Assembly (NCBI RefSeq): GCF_900100165.1
Contig: NZ_FNEO01000001.1
Span: 124,001 to 188,000 of the forward strand
Reading direction: 5' to 3'
Length of the DNA stretch: 64,000 nt
Source: Flavobacterium glycines
GTDB taxonomy: Bacteria > Bacteroidota > Bacteroidia > Flavobacteriales > Flavobacteriaceae
The first letter of the stretch is position 1. Each line of letters opens with the position of its first letter. Positions 28,356 through 38,684 of this stretch are shown one piece after another. The position numbers and the translations under genes are program-made. The notes under the pieces are model-generated. The model did no database searches and was not told where the DNA came from. It worked only from the letters and a program-made list of their open reading frames with translations.

Positions 28356-30074
28356 TTATTGATAAACTAAAGTCCCTCTACCCGCAGTAAATTTTGGCCA
28401 TAATTGGTTCATTTCTACAGGACGAAACTCTGCAATATCAAACCAAGATTGTGCTCCAAAATTCCCTTGACTTTGTAAAGTTAGGGTATGTCTGGCTGTA
28501 GTTGGAACATCTACAACCCCTACCAAACGACAGTTTACCCTGTTTGACCATGGAGTAGCATAACGTTTGTAACCTTGCGATTCTAAAACTGTTTCCGGTG
28601 TTCCGGCAGTATCTGTATTACCACCTTCCATTAAATTAATTTGTCTAGGCAACTCTACACCGTCAAAAAATACCTTAACGTTACCAAGTTTAGTTCCTTG
28701 TTGTCTATAAGAAATCCAAATTTTATATTTTCCTTTAATAATAACCGGAGTGGTAAACTTAACATTCTGAGCATTTGCATCTCTAAAACGGAAAATTTCA
28801 CAAACATCAGCGTTCCAACAGCCCGCAATACCACTAGTAATAGAGGTTCCATCAGCTGCTTTATTATAAGCTAAATAAGCACTTGCATCACTTGCTTTAG
28901 CATCCCAAGTTACATCAATACCTGCATCACCAATAAAAAGGGTTTGGTATCCTCCCGCAGGTTTTCTCCAAATAGAAGTTAATCTTCTAAATTCAGCTAT
29001 ATCAGTAAACTCAAAATAAACTGGTGCAGGCAAACGTTTTTTAATAGCAAAATTACCATCAACATAATGCAATACTCCATTTGAAGCAGTAATATCACTT
29101 GAGCCTCTGTTTACTTCAACCCCTTTCTCCAATATCCCATTAAATGTATCTTCATTTAACAAAATTTTCTCACCATCAAGTTTTGTACTAATTACTTCAA
29201 GAGGAGCCTTAGTTACCAATGCAGGGCTTACTGAAATATCAGCCAAATATTGTAATCTAGGTAAAATACGATAAGCAACAAATAAATTTAAACTGTCTTT
29301 TGGATCCAAAGGATTATGTAAATGACTATAACGCGCTTTTAATTGATCCAGATTATCAAATCCTGCTTTATGAAATACATCGTTAGTTTGAGCAAGTACC
29401 GTCAAATAATCATTAATATTTGTTGAGTTTGCCGGTATTGGCTGATTTAATATAGAAAACCATCCTGTCGCTTTTAAAGTCTCAGTAAATAATGAAAGGT
29501 TAGGATTAGCTTCTATAGTTTGAGCTAAAGTTTTATCGGCTATGCGTAATACTTTAGAAATAACATGAATAACTCCGTTACCTACTTCAAGATTAGAAGC
29601 TACAATACTGGCTGTTTTATTAACAGTTACACTTGAAACACCATCAACATTTGTAGCACCAGTAATTAAATATTGTCCATACATACTTGGAGTAGCAATT
29701 TTCCCATCAGTAAAAGAAGTCGTTTCAATTTTCTGATCCAGAATATGCAATTTGGCAATATTTTGTAAATCTGCCAGAGGTACTTGATTTAATGAAGTAG
29801 CTCCAATATCATTTAAATATTCTTTTACTGCATCATTAGTTGGAACAAAAATAGTATACGTTCCATAGGTATTCATAAAAGAAGCATAATTCGTAATATC
29901 AAGGATTTCTACAAACATTGAATAATCTGGATTTGCTCTTAGATAATCCGTAATATTCAATGTTTCATCTGTTGTTTCTTTTATTTTTTGTTGAGAACAA
30001 TTTTGAAACACTAAAGTTATCAAAAACAATAAAGTAAGTCTCAACAGGGCCGGCAATCTTAGTAATCTTTTCAT
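28356..30074 (-). CDS. Fasciclin (FAS1)-domain lipoprotein with C-terminal beta-sandwich
   Basis: 572 residues. The lipobox is at VFQNCSQQ (about 22-29). FAS1 domains are read at about 40-175 (YTIFVPTNDAVKEYL; GNGVIHVISKVLRI) and about 180-350 (NGVLHYVDGNF). Residues about 355-560 form a Cys- and Trp-containing beta-rich domain with a hydrophobic core like carbohydrate-binding modules. It sits between a SusD gene (15 nt upstream) and another fasciclin gene (23 nt downstream) in one transcription unit. Confidence 0.88.
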   Translation of the reverse strand: MKRLLRLPALLRLTLLFLITLVFQNCSQQKIKETTDETLNITDYLRANPDYSMFVEILDITNYASFMNTYGTYTIFVPTNDAVKEYLNDIGATSLNQVPLADLQNIAKLHILDQKIETTSFTDGKIATPSMYGQYLITGATNVDGVSSVTVNKTASIVASNLEVGNGVIHVISKVLRIADKTLAQTIEANPNLSLFTETLKATGWFSILNQPIPANSTNINDYLTVLAQTNDVFHKAGFDNLDQLKARYSHLHNPLDPKDSLNLFVAYRILPRLQYLADISVSPALVTKAPLEVISTKLDGEKILLNEDTFNGILEKGVEVNRGSSDITASNGVLHYVDGNFAIKKRLPAPVYFEFTDIAEFRRLTSIWRKPAGGYQTLFIGDAGIDVTWDAKASDASAYLAYNKAADGTSITSGIAGCWNADVCEIFRFRDANAQNVKFTTPVIIKGKYKIWISYRQQGTKLGNVKVFFDGVELPRQINLMEGGNTDTAGTPETVLESQGYKRYATPWSNRVNCRLVGVVDVPTTARHTLTLQSQGNFGAQSWFDIAEFRPVEMNQLWPKFTAGRGTLVYQ

Positions 30075-30089
30075 GACTTATATTTTTTA

Positions 30090-31595
30090 TTATTTATAAA
30101 ATGGGTTTTGTACTAAAGCTTTATTAGTATAAAGCACAAAAGTGTTAATAGGTAAATAGTGACTATTTGGATCTTTTAATTTGGCTTTGATAGATTGCTG
30201 TTGCTGTGGTGGAGCAGATGTAATAGCCGCATCTAATAAGATATCCAATCTTTCATAATTATTTCTTCGGGCAATACGAAGAATATCAAACCATCGTTTG
30301 CCCTCAAATGCAAATTCTCTACCGCGTTCTCTTAAAATATAACTAATAATTCCGGCAGTATCCTCAGAACCAACGTCTTCAACAGTAAGAGAAATTGCTT
30401 TTCTAGCAAGTCTTATTTCTTTAATAATATCAATTGCAGCTTGTCCTTGTTGCAACAATGCTGAAGCTTCTGCCTTCATCAATAATACATCTGCATAACG
30501 ATAAACAAACCAGTGCGTATCTGAACTCTGTAAAGCTTTAATACTAGTATTATCAAAACCTACAAACTTATGAATCAGGTTCGTACCTGTAATAATTGAA
30601 GCCTGTTCACCACGTATATCTCTATTTGAAGGATTGGCTGTATCAACACCGAAGAAATCTTCCAATGCATCAGAAGATGCTATAAATTGAGGTCTTTGGT
30701 AAAATATACTATAAAATGGAGGCAGATTTTCAGTAGTATATTGAAATTCAAAAATACTTTCTGAAGAATTCCCTTTAGCATAAACAGTATTAAACCATGA
30801 ATTACCTGACACATTAGAAATTAAACCAAATCTTCCAGAATCGATAATTTTATTAGTACAATCAAGAGCTTCCTGATATTTATCTGTCCACAAATAAACA
30901 TCAGCTAACATGGCATTAATAGCATACGTGGTAATACGACCTTTATTAGATGCATTATTCCCATAATCTTCTACACTGTATTCCTCGGCTAATTTTAAAT
31001 CTTTAATTACCTGTGCAAAAATTTCAGATTGAGTACTGGTAGGAATTTGAAAATTATCCTTATCACTTAATGTTGCTGTCAATTTTAAAGGAACATCTTT
31101 AAAAGTTCTTGCTAATGTAAAATACAAATAAGCTCTGATAGCCAATGCTTCCGAAAGGTAATTATTTAACTGTGTTTGAGTCAAAGTCGGATCAAGTCCT
31201 TTAACTGCTGGAGCCAAATCAATCACCGTGTTACAGTAATTAATTGTTCTGTAAAATGCTGACCAGTCAGTTATTCCGTTAGCAGCAATGATATTAGTAT
31301 TCATAATATCTCTTTGCTCATCAGTAACATTTCCTCCTGCACCTAACATATCACCTCTCAATTCACCATACATAAATAAATATTCTGTCATATTAAAATC
31401 ATCAGAAACACCTGGAGGCGAATTTAACATCGATGAATAAATCCCTATCACCGCCGCTTGAATATCTTCTTTGGTTTTCCAGAATTCAGCACGTACAATT
31501 CCGTCTTGTGGTTTTAAATCTAAATAATTATCGCACGAACTTGCCGAAACAAAAAGTATAAAGATTGCTAATATTGTTTTTATTTTAGTTTGCAT
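30090..31595 (-). CDS. SusD/RagB-family glycan-binding lipoprotein
   Basis: 501 residues. Lipoprotein signal ending at SASSCDNYLDLKPQDG, helical SusD body with the NTVIDLAPAVKGL and EALAIRAYLYFTLARTF segments, and the C-terminal EGKRWFDILRIARRNNYE and SHYLPINTFVLYTN blocks. It pairs with the SusC protein encoded 17 nt upstream. Confidence 0.95.
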   Translation of the reverse strand: MQTKIKTILAIFILFVSASSCDNYLDLKPQDGIVRAEFWKTKEDIQAAVIGIYSSMLNSPPGVSDDFNMTEYLFMYGELRGDMLGAGGNVTDEQRDIMNTNIIAANGITDWSAFYRTINYCNTVIDLAPAVKGLDPTLTQTQLNNYLSEALAIRAYLYFTLARTFKDVPLKLTATLSDKDNFQIPTSTQSEIFAQVIKDLKLAEEYSVEDYGNNASNKGRITTYAINAMLADVYLWTDKYQEALDCTNKIIDSGRFGLISNVSGNSWFNTVYAKGNSSESIFEFQYTTENLPPFYSIFYQRPQFIASSDALEDFFGVDTANPSNRDIRGEQASIITGTNLIHKFVGFDNTSIKALQSSDTHWFVYRYADVLLMKAEASALLQQGQAAIDIIKEIRLARKAISLTVEDVGSEDTAGIISYILRERGREFAFEGKRWFDILRIARRNNYERLDILLDAAITSAPPQQQQSIKAKLKDPNSHYLPINTFVLYTNKALVQNPFYK

Positions 31596-31612
31596 AAATC
31601 AAATATTTTTTA

Positions 31613-34600
31613 TTAAAAACGGGTTGAAAGACCAAATGTAAAACGCTTCGTAGGAGGTGTAGCAGCATTATCTATTGCTATACCAAAAGGACCGGAACTC
31701 ATATTAACCTCTGGATCTTGTCCTCTATACTTTGTGAAAGTATATAAATTATCAGCTGTAACATACATTCTAACATCTTCTAAATTTAATTTCTTCAATA
31801 AATTTTTCCCAAGGTTGTAACTAAAAGTTACTGAACGAAGACGTAAGAAAGATGCATCTTCAACATAACGATCAGAACCCAACCAGTTATAACCAGCGCC
31901 ATAAATAGCTCTCGGCATATTAGTAACATCACCAGGATTGCGCCATCTTGCTAAAACTGCTGTACTTTGATTATTATAATTATACATATTAGTTGTATTC
32001 ATATCTGTACCGTTAATAATGTCATAGTTCAAACGGTAGTTAAAAAACAATAAGATTTTGTATTGGTTATTAAATGTTATTGTTGGTCCAAAACCTCCGG
32101 TTAATTTAGGATTAGAGTTACCTAAGTAAACTACGTCTCGCTTATCAATATTTCCGTCATGGTTAATATCTTCATAAATAGCATCTCCAGGCTGGAAAGT
32201 ATAATCTGTAACAGGGTAATTGAAACGCATAAATACTTCCTGACCGTTTGGACCAATAATCACATTACCCGCAGCATCTCTTGCCTTTGTAGCTTCAAGA
32301 TCTGTATAAACTCCTTTAAAACGGTACCCGTAGAATGAACCAAATGGATTATCCGCCTGTAAGAAACGTTTGAATTGTCCGTTTTTATCCGTATTACCAA
32401 ATTCACTTGGATAGTATTCTGAAATTTCTTTAATCATATTTTGATTTGAGGCAATATTTAAATTGAATTCTACTCTCCATTTTTTTGATTTATATGGTGT
32501 AGTATAAAGTCCAATCTCCCAACCTTGGTTTTGCATCGTTCCAACATTTTGATCAGAAATAGTTGAGTAACCCGAAACAGAACTTATATCAAGATTTGGA
32601 AAAAGTAAATCCTTTGTTGTATTACGGTAAATCTCTGCATCTAACATTACACGTTTATTAAACATTTGCAGGTTGAAACCTAAATTAGTTCCAACTAAAG
32701 TCTCCCAACGTAAATTAGCCAACTCCATATTAGATGGAAAAACCCCATTAAGTCCCAGATATTGAGTACTAAAGTTACTATAAATATTAAAATAACGATA
32801 ATCATAACGTGGAGCTCTTCCTGATTGACCATAACTCAATCTAATACTCAAATCATCAATAAAATCTGCTTCTTTCATAAATGGTTCTCCAGAAACTCTC
32901 CAACGTGTAGAGATTGAAGGGAATAACCCGTATCTATTATTAGCTGCGAACTTTGAATTACCGTCACCTCGTAAACCAACATTGATAATATAACGATCTA
33001 ACAAGCTATATTGAGCACTTAATAAGGCACCAACACTTCTTGACTGTGTATTACTAGTATATAAAGCCAATTCCGAATTTTGTGTTCTGGATGGATTAGA
33101 TGGATCCGTAAACAAAGACGAAGCTGTGTTTGAAGTCATAGCTTGATGAGAAGTATAACGAGAATCATTTGATTGTAATGATAAAAGCACTTGTAAATCC
33201 TGATCTTTACCAATTTTTGGTGTGTAAATAAAATTGGTTTTAGAAATAATACTTGATGCATCAACATCAGAATCTCCAGCTCTATTAACAACTGTTTCTG
33301 TAAATGGACGTCCTGTAGCGCTTTGTGGTAAGAAAGACTTTGCTTTAGTACTATTATAGTCAAATTGTAAATCAAAAGTAGAAATTAATTTATTTGGAAT
33401 TATATCTACTTTTAAGTTAAAGTGCGGAACAATACGGTCACCGGTTTGATCATTCATAGCATATTCTGCCATGGCAACAGGGTTATAAGTTCCAGAATAT
33501 GTTCCTTGAATATTTGTTATTGGTGTAAAATAATTTGGTGTTAAATTACCCATTTCATCATATTCATAAATACTCATATTTGGCATTTTGGTATAAGCCA
33601 CTCCTCTTAAACGATCGTAGCTATCACTAGTACCATTTACATAATTACGCTGAGTATTAGTGTGCGTATACGAAATATCTGTCTTGAAACGGATACGATT
33701 AGATACAACATAATCTAAATTTAATCTCGCATTTAACCTATCTAAACCAGTTCCAACGGTAACCCCTCTTTGTTTATAATAACCTACAGAACTAAAATAT
33801 CTCGCTTTTTCACCCCCTCCTTGTAAAGAAAGGTTATGATCACCGGTCAAACCTACTTGTGTAATTGCGTCTACCCAATTAGTGTTTTGACCATAATTTT
33901 TATAATAATATACTTCTTGAGGGTCATATTGAAATTCCTTTACAGTCAAAGTATTCAAAGGAATTCCATTTCTGTTCATAACTTCTTCTGGAATCAATTG
34001 TGAATATTGGTCTCCACTTAACATAGGAATAGTTGGAGGTAATTTAGAATAAGTACCTTTGAATGTATAAGTAATTTTTGGAGCACCTACAGTACCACGT
34101 TTAGTAGTAATTAACAATACACCACTTGCCGCACGTGAACCCCAAACAGCAGTTGCAGCAGCATCTTTCAAAATTGTAATCGTTTCAATATCTGAAGGTG
34201 CAATATTTAATAAGGCTGCATAACCCTGAGTATCAGCAGAACCAAAATTAAAATCTTCAGGAATTGAAGTCTCATATGGCATACCATCTACTACTACTAA
34301 CGGATCTGATGAACCAGAAATAGACGAAGTACCACGAATACGAATTTGCATTCCTGCTCCCGGGTCTCCACTGCTTGCTGTAATATCAACTCCAGGTAAA
34401 CGACCTTGCAAAGCTTCGTCAATTGAAGCAGCCTGTGTATTTTCAAGTTCAGCAGCATTAATAGAAACCGCACTAGTAGTTCGGTTACGGTCTGCAATGT
34501 TCATCAAACCGTTGTCAGACATTTTTTGCGACTTAACCTCGACTACATTTAAGGATTCAACAGTAGAAACTATAGCAATTTTTAAACTTTGTTTTCCATT

Positions 34601-34897
34601 AATAGGTACAACTTTAGTTTTATAACCAATTGTTGAAATAACTAATTTATTATTTGGGTTTTTGACACGAATTGCAAAATTCCCATCAAAATCGGTCACT
34701 ACTCCACCTACAGTACGATTTTCTGAATCCTGTTCTGCAACAGTTGCACCAGGAACAGTTTGATTATCAGCCGCATCAATTACCTGCCCTCGAACTAATG
34801 TTGTAGTATTAGACTGTTGTGCCAAAACAGGTAAAGCTACCAGTACAATTAAGGCAAAAGTAAAACTGCGAAATATTTTTATAATTTGTTGTCTCAT
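31613..34897 (-). CDS. SusC/RagA-family TonB-dependent receptor
   Basis: 1094 residues. Signal peptide (about 1-27), CarboxypepD_reg-like domain (about 32-115), plug with EALQGRLPGVDITASSGDPG, LVVVDGMPYE and ILKDAAATAVWGSRAASGVL (about 160-265), then a TonB-dependent beta-barrel ending RFTFGLSTRF. No STN domain, so regulation is not through FecR. The start is 1 nt from the fasciclin stop codon upstream, so the two are probably translationally coupled. Confidence 0.95.
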   Translation of the reverse strand: MRQQIIKIFRSFTFALIVLVALPVLAQQSNTTTLVRGQVIDAADNQTVPGATVAEQDSENRTVGGVVTDFDGNFAIRVKNPNNKLVISTIGYKTKVVPINGKQSLKIAIVSTVESLNVVEVKSQKMSDNGLMNIADRNRTTSAVSINAAELENTQAASIDEALQGRLPGVDITASSGDPGAGMQIRIRGTSSISGSSDPLVVVDGMPYETSIPEDFNFGSADTQGYAALLNIAPSDIETITILKDAAATAVWGSRAASGVLLITTKRGTVGAPKITYTFKGTYSKLPPTIPMLSGDQYSQLIPEEVMNRNGIPLNTLTVKEFQYDPQEVYYYKNYGQNTNWVDAITQVGLTGDHNLSLQGGGEKARYFSSVGYYKQRGVTVGTGLDRLNARLNLDYVVSNRIRFKTDISYTHTNTQRNYVNGTSDSYDRLRGVAYTKMPNMSIYEYDEMGNLTPNYFTPITNIQGTYSGTYNPVAMAEYAMNDQTGDRIVPHFNLKVDIIPNKLISTFDLQFDYNSTKAKSFLPQSATGRPFTETVVNRAGDSDVDASSIISKTNFIYTPKIGKDQDLQVLLSLQSNDSRYTSHQAMTSNTASSLFTDPSNPSRTQNSELALYTSNTQSRSVGALLSAQYSLLDRYIINVGLRGDGNSKFAANNRYGLFPSISTRWRVSGEPFMKEADFIDDLSIRLSYGQSGRAPRYDYRYFNIYSNFSTQYLGLNGVFPSNMELANLRWETLVGTNLGFNLQMFNKRVMLDAEIYRNTTKDLLFPNLDISSVSGYSTISDQNVGTMQNQGWEIGLYTTPYKSKKWRVEFNLNIASNQNMIKEISEYYPSEFGNTDKNGQFKRFLQADNPFGSFYGYRFKGVYTDLEATKARDAAGNVIIGPNGQEVFMRFNYPVTDYTFQPGDAIYEDINHDGNIDKRDVVYLGNSNPKLTGGFGPTITFNNQYKILLFFNYRLNYDIINGTDMNTTNMYNYNNQSTAVLARWRNPGDVTNMPRAIYGAGYNWLGSDRYVEDASFLRLRSVTFSYNLGKNLLKKLNLEDVRMYVTADNLYTFTKYRGQDPEVNMSSGPFGIAIDNAATPPTKRFTFGLSTRF

Positions 34898-34898
34898 T

Positions 34899-37124
34899 TT
34901 ATTGCTGCGTAAATTTTAGATAATTATCTACTAAATGGATTAAGGATCGATCTGCCAGGTTATTACTCTGAGCTTTAATATAGTTAGCCGTTCTATAATT
35001 AAGATCTTTAAAAGACAATGTTCCTGGAGTACTCTCTACAGTTATATACGTTTTTTCACCAAAACTGTCCTTTCTCAGCGTTTCAAATTGCCCTGTTGTT
35101 AAACCATCATCAGAAGCTGTTTTATTTACCAAAATATGGAAAGCAATAAAATCTTTAACTTTTTCAATGTCTGATTCTAATGTAGGAGCAGTTGACGCTG
35201 GCAAAATACCATCAGTAACCGCCTGTGCCATAGCAGTATTATTAGGAACAATAAAAGTATAAGAAGTTCCTAAAACAACACCTTGAATTTCTCCAGTTGC
35301 AGCATTATATATTCTTGAATTTTTTAAATAATTATAGAAAGTAGAAAATTGAGAACCTACAGCCTCGCCTAAAGCTTTAATTTTATAACCTTGTGGCTGC
35401 GGAGAATACAGTAGTAAATTATCCACATAATAAGTTGTTCCATTTTGTTGAACATCCTTACCTGTTATATTAACAGCATTACCATAATATTCATTTCCTG
35501 CAGCATAAACCTTATTATTACTCCATTTAATATATTCACCTGGTAAATCATAATCACCAGAACGAATTATACCTGAAGTAGTTGCTATATTATCTAACTC
35601 TCCATGAGGAGTATAAACAATACTATTATAAAGTATACGATACAAAGCACTTCTGGCAGGCCCACCACTTACAGTCACATTAGTAACAGGATTAGTATAA
35701 ACCCATTGTGTATAATTGGCATCATATCTAAAACCCATTGACAATATTAAATTATCCGAAGGCAAGAACAACACATACTTATTTTTTATATTGCTTATCA
35801 TTTCTTTAATACCAGAACCATCATTAAACAATCTTGTTGCTAATGAATAATTTGGATCTAAATAAGCGGAAGTATAAACACTATAGAACAAATTAGATTT
35901 CTGCACTTTGTTTACACCATAAAAGAAACCATTACTTAATACTTTCTTCTCAATTACGTCTGTATTGAAATCAAATCTTAAATCTTCACCTAAAGCATTA
36001 TCAAAACTTGATGCTTTTGAAGGCCAAACTGCATTTTTAACCATATGAGCATTTACAAGATCTTGAAATACATATTTTGGAAGTTTGTCTATCGATGCAT
36101 AATGTTTTAGTAAAACATCACGTTTAAATTCATCAAATTTGGTATTTTCCGGAACAAGTAAAGTATAAGCGTCCGATTGTCCGTCATTGTCTGTTTCTTT
36201 TAAATAATTTTCATTATTAGGAGCAAAAGATAAACCAGAATCATAAGTCTTTACATAAACATTATCTGACTTACCAGTATAATTAAAATAAGTATTTGTA
36301 GCAGCTTGATTAAAATTATAACTAACCAAATTATTTTCCACAACATTACGGAAACTACTATACTTACTTCCAGTCCCTTTAGCGCTATCTTCTTCTAAAT
36401 ACTGATCAATATTAACTAAAGGCACGTTTACTTTATCTACTTCATGTATAATTCCATTTTCAGCAATGATATCAGCTTCCGTTACTTTAGAATCTAAAAT
36501 ATTAAAATCTGAATACGTAGCATTTGGGTAGAAATAATTAAAATCGAAAGAACTTAAACCTTTAGCTTCAAAATATTCTTTAGTAAAATAACTTATATAC
36601 TTATTATTATTGTCTCCTGAAATATAATTATTGGCTCCATTTCTGTTAGAGCCTACAATTACTTTTGGCTGTCCATTGATTGTTTTATTTAAAAAACCAT
36701 CATAATAAGCAGTTCTTCTACGAAATGCATTATCTACTTCCCATCCTTTTGAACCTTGATAATCCGAAAGCTGATCTTCTCTAAAAGCATTGTAAACTAA
36801 AGCGTATCTTACAATTTTAGCAGCCGTAGCATCATCAATCTTACTCACATCAGATATTGAATTGTCTTGAAAATATTTTTCAAATGCAGCATCATTAGGA
36901 GCAAACATAGTCCAGTATCCTGCTTTACTCAAAATATCTTTGTATCCTGCCTTTTGGATTAAAGCAGTGAAATTTTTAAAATTTCCCCTTGCATCCAACT
37001 GTTGGTAAATTGGATCTTCTAGGTAATCCGGACGTCCGTAATATTCATCAAACACGTCTCGACTACAACTGGCAAATAAGGCCAGAAGAGGCAGAAGTAA
37101 TAAATAGTTAAATTTTCTCTTCAT
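34899..37124 (-). CDS. Large fasciclin-repeat lipoprotein, first gene of the uptake operon
   Basis: 741 residues. The lipobox is at LFASCSRD (about 16-23). Four FAS1-like units can be read at about 45-235 (WTMFAPNDAAFEKYF; NGIIHEVDKV), 240-410 (YTLLVPENTKFDEF), 415-570 (YVLFLPSDNLIL; YYVDNLLLY) and 575-741 (YTFIVPNNTAMAQ; LIHLVDNYL). It is likely an outer-membrane surface protein for glycan or cell adhesion. As first gene it lies about 70 nt downstream of the predicted start of transcription. Confidence 0.88.
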   Translation of the reverse strand: MKRKFNYLLLLPLLALFASCSRDVFDEYYGRPDYLEDPIYQQLDARGNFKNFTALIQKAGYKDILSKAGYWTMFAPNDAAFEKYFQDNSISDVSKIDDATAAKIVRYALVYNAFREDQLSDYQGSKGWEVDNAFRRRTAYYDGFLNKTINGQPKVIVGSNRNGANNYISGDNNNKYISYFTKEYFEAKGLSSFDFNYFYPNATYSDFNILDSKVTEADIIAENGIIHEVDKVNVPLVNIDQYLEEDSAKGTGSKYSSFRNVVENNLVSYNFNQAATNTYFNYTGKSDNVYVKTYDSGLSFAPNNENYLKETDNDGQSDAYTLLVPENTKFDEFKRDVLLKHYASIDKLPKYVFQDLVNAHMVKNAVWPSKASSFDNALGEDLRFDFNTDVIEKKVLSNGFFYGVNKVQKSNLFYSVYTSAYLDPNYSLATRLFNDGSGIKEMISNIKNKYVLFLPSDNLILSMGFRYDANYTQWVYTNPVTNVTVSGGPARSALYRILYNSIVYTPHGELDNIATTSGIIRSGDYDLPGEYIKWSNNKVYAAGNEYYGNAVNITGKDVQQNGTTYYVDNLLLYSPQPQGYKIKALGEAVGSQFSTFYNYLKNSRIYNAATGEIQGVVLGTSYTFIVPNNTAMAQAVTDGILPASTAPTLESDIEKVKDFIAFHILVNKTASDDGLTTGQFETLRKDSFGEKTYITVESTPGTLSFKDLNYRTANYIKAQSNNLADRSLIHLVDNYLKFTQQ

Positions 37125-37200
37125 TATTTGGTTAGCTTATAAAGTGGTGAATAAATTATTTGTGTTTTTTTTAACTCTTTTTTGTCAATATTTAACTTTT

Positions 37201-37208
37201 CAAATTTA
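37201..37208 (-). promoter_or_regulatory. -7 box (TAAATTTG) of the SusC/SusD/fasciclin operon
   Basis: On the minus strand TAAATTTG matches TAnnTTTG exactly. It lies 19 nt downstream of the tandem CAGGATAG operator and about 77 nt before the first gene. No TTG is present at the -33 position, which is instead covered by the operator edge, as expected for an activator-dependent promoter. Confidence 0.55.
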
Positions 37209-37227
37209 TATGTTCAACCTAAGACAT

Positions 37228-37250
37228 CTATCCTGCACTATCCTGTTTTT
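37228..37250 (-). promoter_or_regulatory. Tandem-repeat operator (CAGGATAG-TG-CAGGATAG) of the uptake operon
   Basis: On the minus strand an A-run is followed by two perfect copies of CAGGATAG at a 10-nt period. Near-copies occur at 39705-39727 and 43925-43947 before two other pectin operons, each with the same 19-nt distance to a -7-like box. A direct repeat with one helical turn spacing fits an activator binding as tandem HTH modules. Confidence 0.65.
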
Positions 37251-37733
37251 TATATATACATTAAAAAAATAGAAATTAAATACACATATTACAATCTATT
37301 AACAACTATTTTAAACTTAAAAAAATTACTGTATTTATTAGGAATGACTACTTTATTCTATCCTTTTAAAAAAAGGACACATACATATATATTAAATTAA
37401 CACATATTTTAAAGCCGTAAAGAAAAAACACCTTAAGTAGTAGAATTGTAACACTTTAAACCCCAAATACAAATCCTAAAAGACTCTTATTAAGAATTTA
37501 ATTACTAATTAAATGGTATATTTTATTAATCAGAAAGACAAAAACCGATTCAAATAAAAAAAACGTATTAAATTTACATTTTTTTTACAACAAATTTTAA
37601 AATCAGAACTTAAAACAGCTTTTATAATAAAATCCAATTACAACCATCTGTTTAAGAAAAACTACCAAGAAACACATATACTCACTACTTATATAAAATT
37701 ATTTTTTCAATCATATCTCCTCAAAAAATTATC

Positions 37734-38471
37734 ATGAATATTAAAACAGCAATAGTAACAGGCGGAAACTCAGGTTTAGGTTTTGCAACAGCAAAAAAAT
37801 TATGCGACAACGGTATTAAAACCTATATTATAGGAAGAACTAAGGATAAAACAGAAGCCGCCTGCAAAGAAATTGGCCCTTATGCCATTCCTGTTATTTT
37901 TGACTTAAATAATCTGGAAGAAATTCCGGCTATGATTTCTGAACTTACTAAAGAAACATCAATCGATATTTTAGTGAATAACGCCGGAATCAATTTAAAA
38001 AAGGAATTCACTGATGTGACTGATGAAGATTTCCTGTCAATCATTCACACCAATCTTTTAAGTGTTTTTGCAATAAGCAGAGAAGTTGTAAAAAACATGA
38101 AAACAAACAAAGGAGGAAGTATTATCAATATTAGTTCAATGGCCTCTCAATATGGAATCCCAAAAGTTATTGCATATTCTTCCAGTAAAGGCGCTATCGA
38201 AGCCATGACACGCGCAATGGCTGTTGAACTAGCCTCGTTTGGAATTCGTGTAAACTGCATTGCTCCCGGTTTCATTAAAACTAAAATGTCTTCAGCAGCA
38301 TTAGACAATGATCCTGAAAGAAAAAACAAAGTACTGGGTAGAACTCCGATGGGGTTTTTAGGTGAACCGGATGATATCGCTGATGCAGCCTACTTCTTTG
38401 CAACTGCCGATTCAAAATATGTCACCGGAACTGTTCTTGCTGTTGACGGAGGAAACAGCATCGGATTTTAA
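37734..38471 (+). CDS. Short-chain dehydrogenase/reductase, KduD-like
   Basis: 245 residues of the classical SDR fold: cofactor loop TGGNSGLGFA (about 9-18), NNAG (about 82-85), catalytic Ser in INISSMAS, and YxxxK in AYSSSKGA (about 149-156), ending in the usual TGTVLAVDGGNSIGF. The closest activity by pattern is 2-dehydro-3-deoxy-gluconate 5-dehydrogenase or gluconate 5-dehydrogenase. Such an enzyme would process the ketouronate released by GH105 and pectate breakdown. The neighbours support that; the exact substrate is inferred. Confidence 0.85.
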   Translation: MNIKTAIVTGGNSGLGFATAKKLCDNGIKTYIIGRTKDKTEAACKEIGPYAIPVIFDLNNLEEIPAMISELTKETSIDILVNNAGINLKKEFTDVTDEDFLSIIHTNLLSVFAISREVVKNMKTNKGGSIINISSMASQYGIPKVIAYSSSKGAIEAMTRAMAVELASFGIRVNCIAPGFIKTKMSSAALDNDPERKNKVLGRTPMGFLGEPDDIADAAYFFATADSKYVTGTVLAVDGGNSIGF

Positions 38472-38571
38472 AAAATCATTACTAAATTCGGAAAATAAAA
38501 AACAAAATATCCTATTTATAATAGGGTCAAAAACTCAAAATTGACTTAAAACTCCATTTAACTAATATTAA

Positions 38572-38612
38572 AAGGTCTCAATTTCTACATGAAAATTGAG
38601 ACCTTATTATTT
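38572..38612 (+). terminator. Intrinsic terminator between the SDR and GntR genes
   Basis: AAGGTCTCAATTT (38572-38584) pairs perfectly with AAATTGAGACCTT (38593-38605), followed by ATTATTT. It ends the SDR transcript and makes the GntR gene a separate unit. Confidence 0.82.
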
Positions 38613-38684
38613 AGGCTATAAAAAATCTGTTTATTCATAAATAAAATAAAATCCTATATTTACATCAAGGAACAGATTTTAAAG

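Larger units (their letters stand above)
37125..37733. other. Divergent control region between the uptake operon and the pectin catabolic genes
   Basis: A 609-nt, extremely AT-rich region between divergent genes. It holds the tandem CAGGATAG operator and a -7 box for the minus-strand operon (37201-37250). The remaining 480 nt toward the SDR gene contain A- and T-runs with no clear box, hairpin or reading frame that I would trust. Confidence 0.7.
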
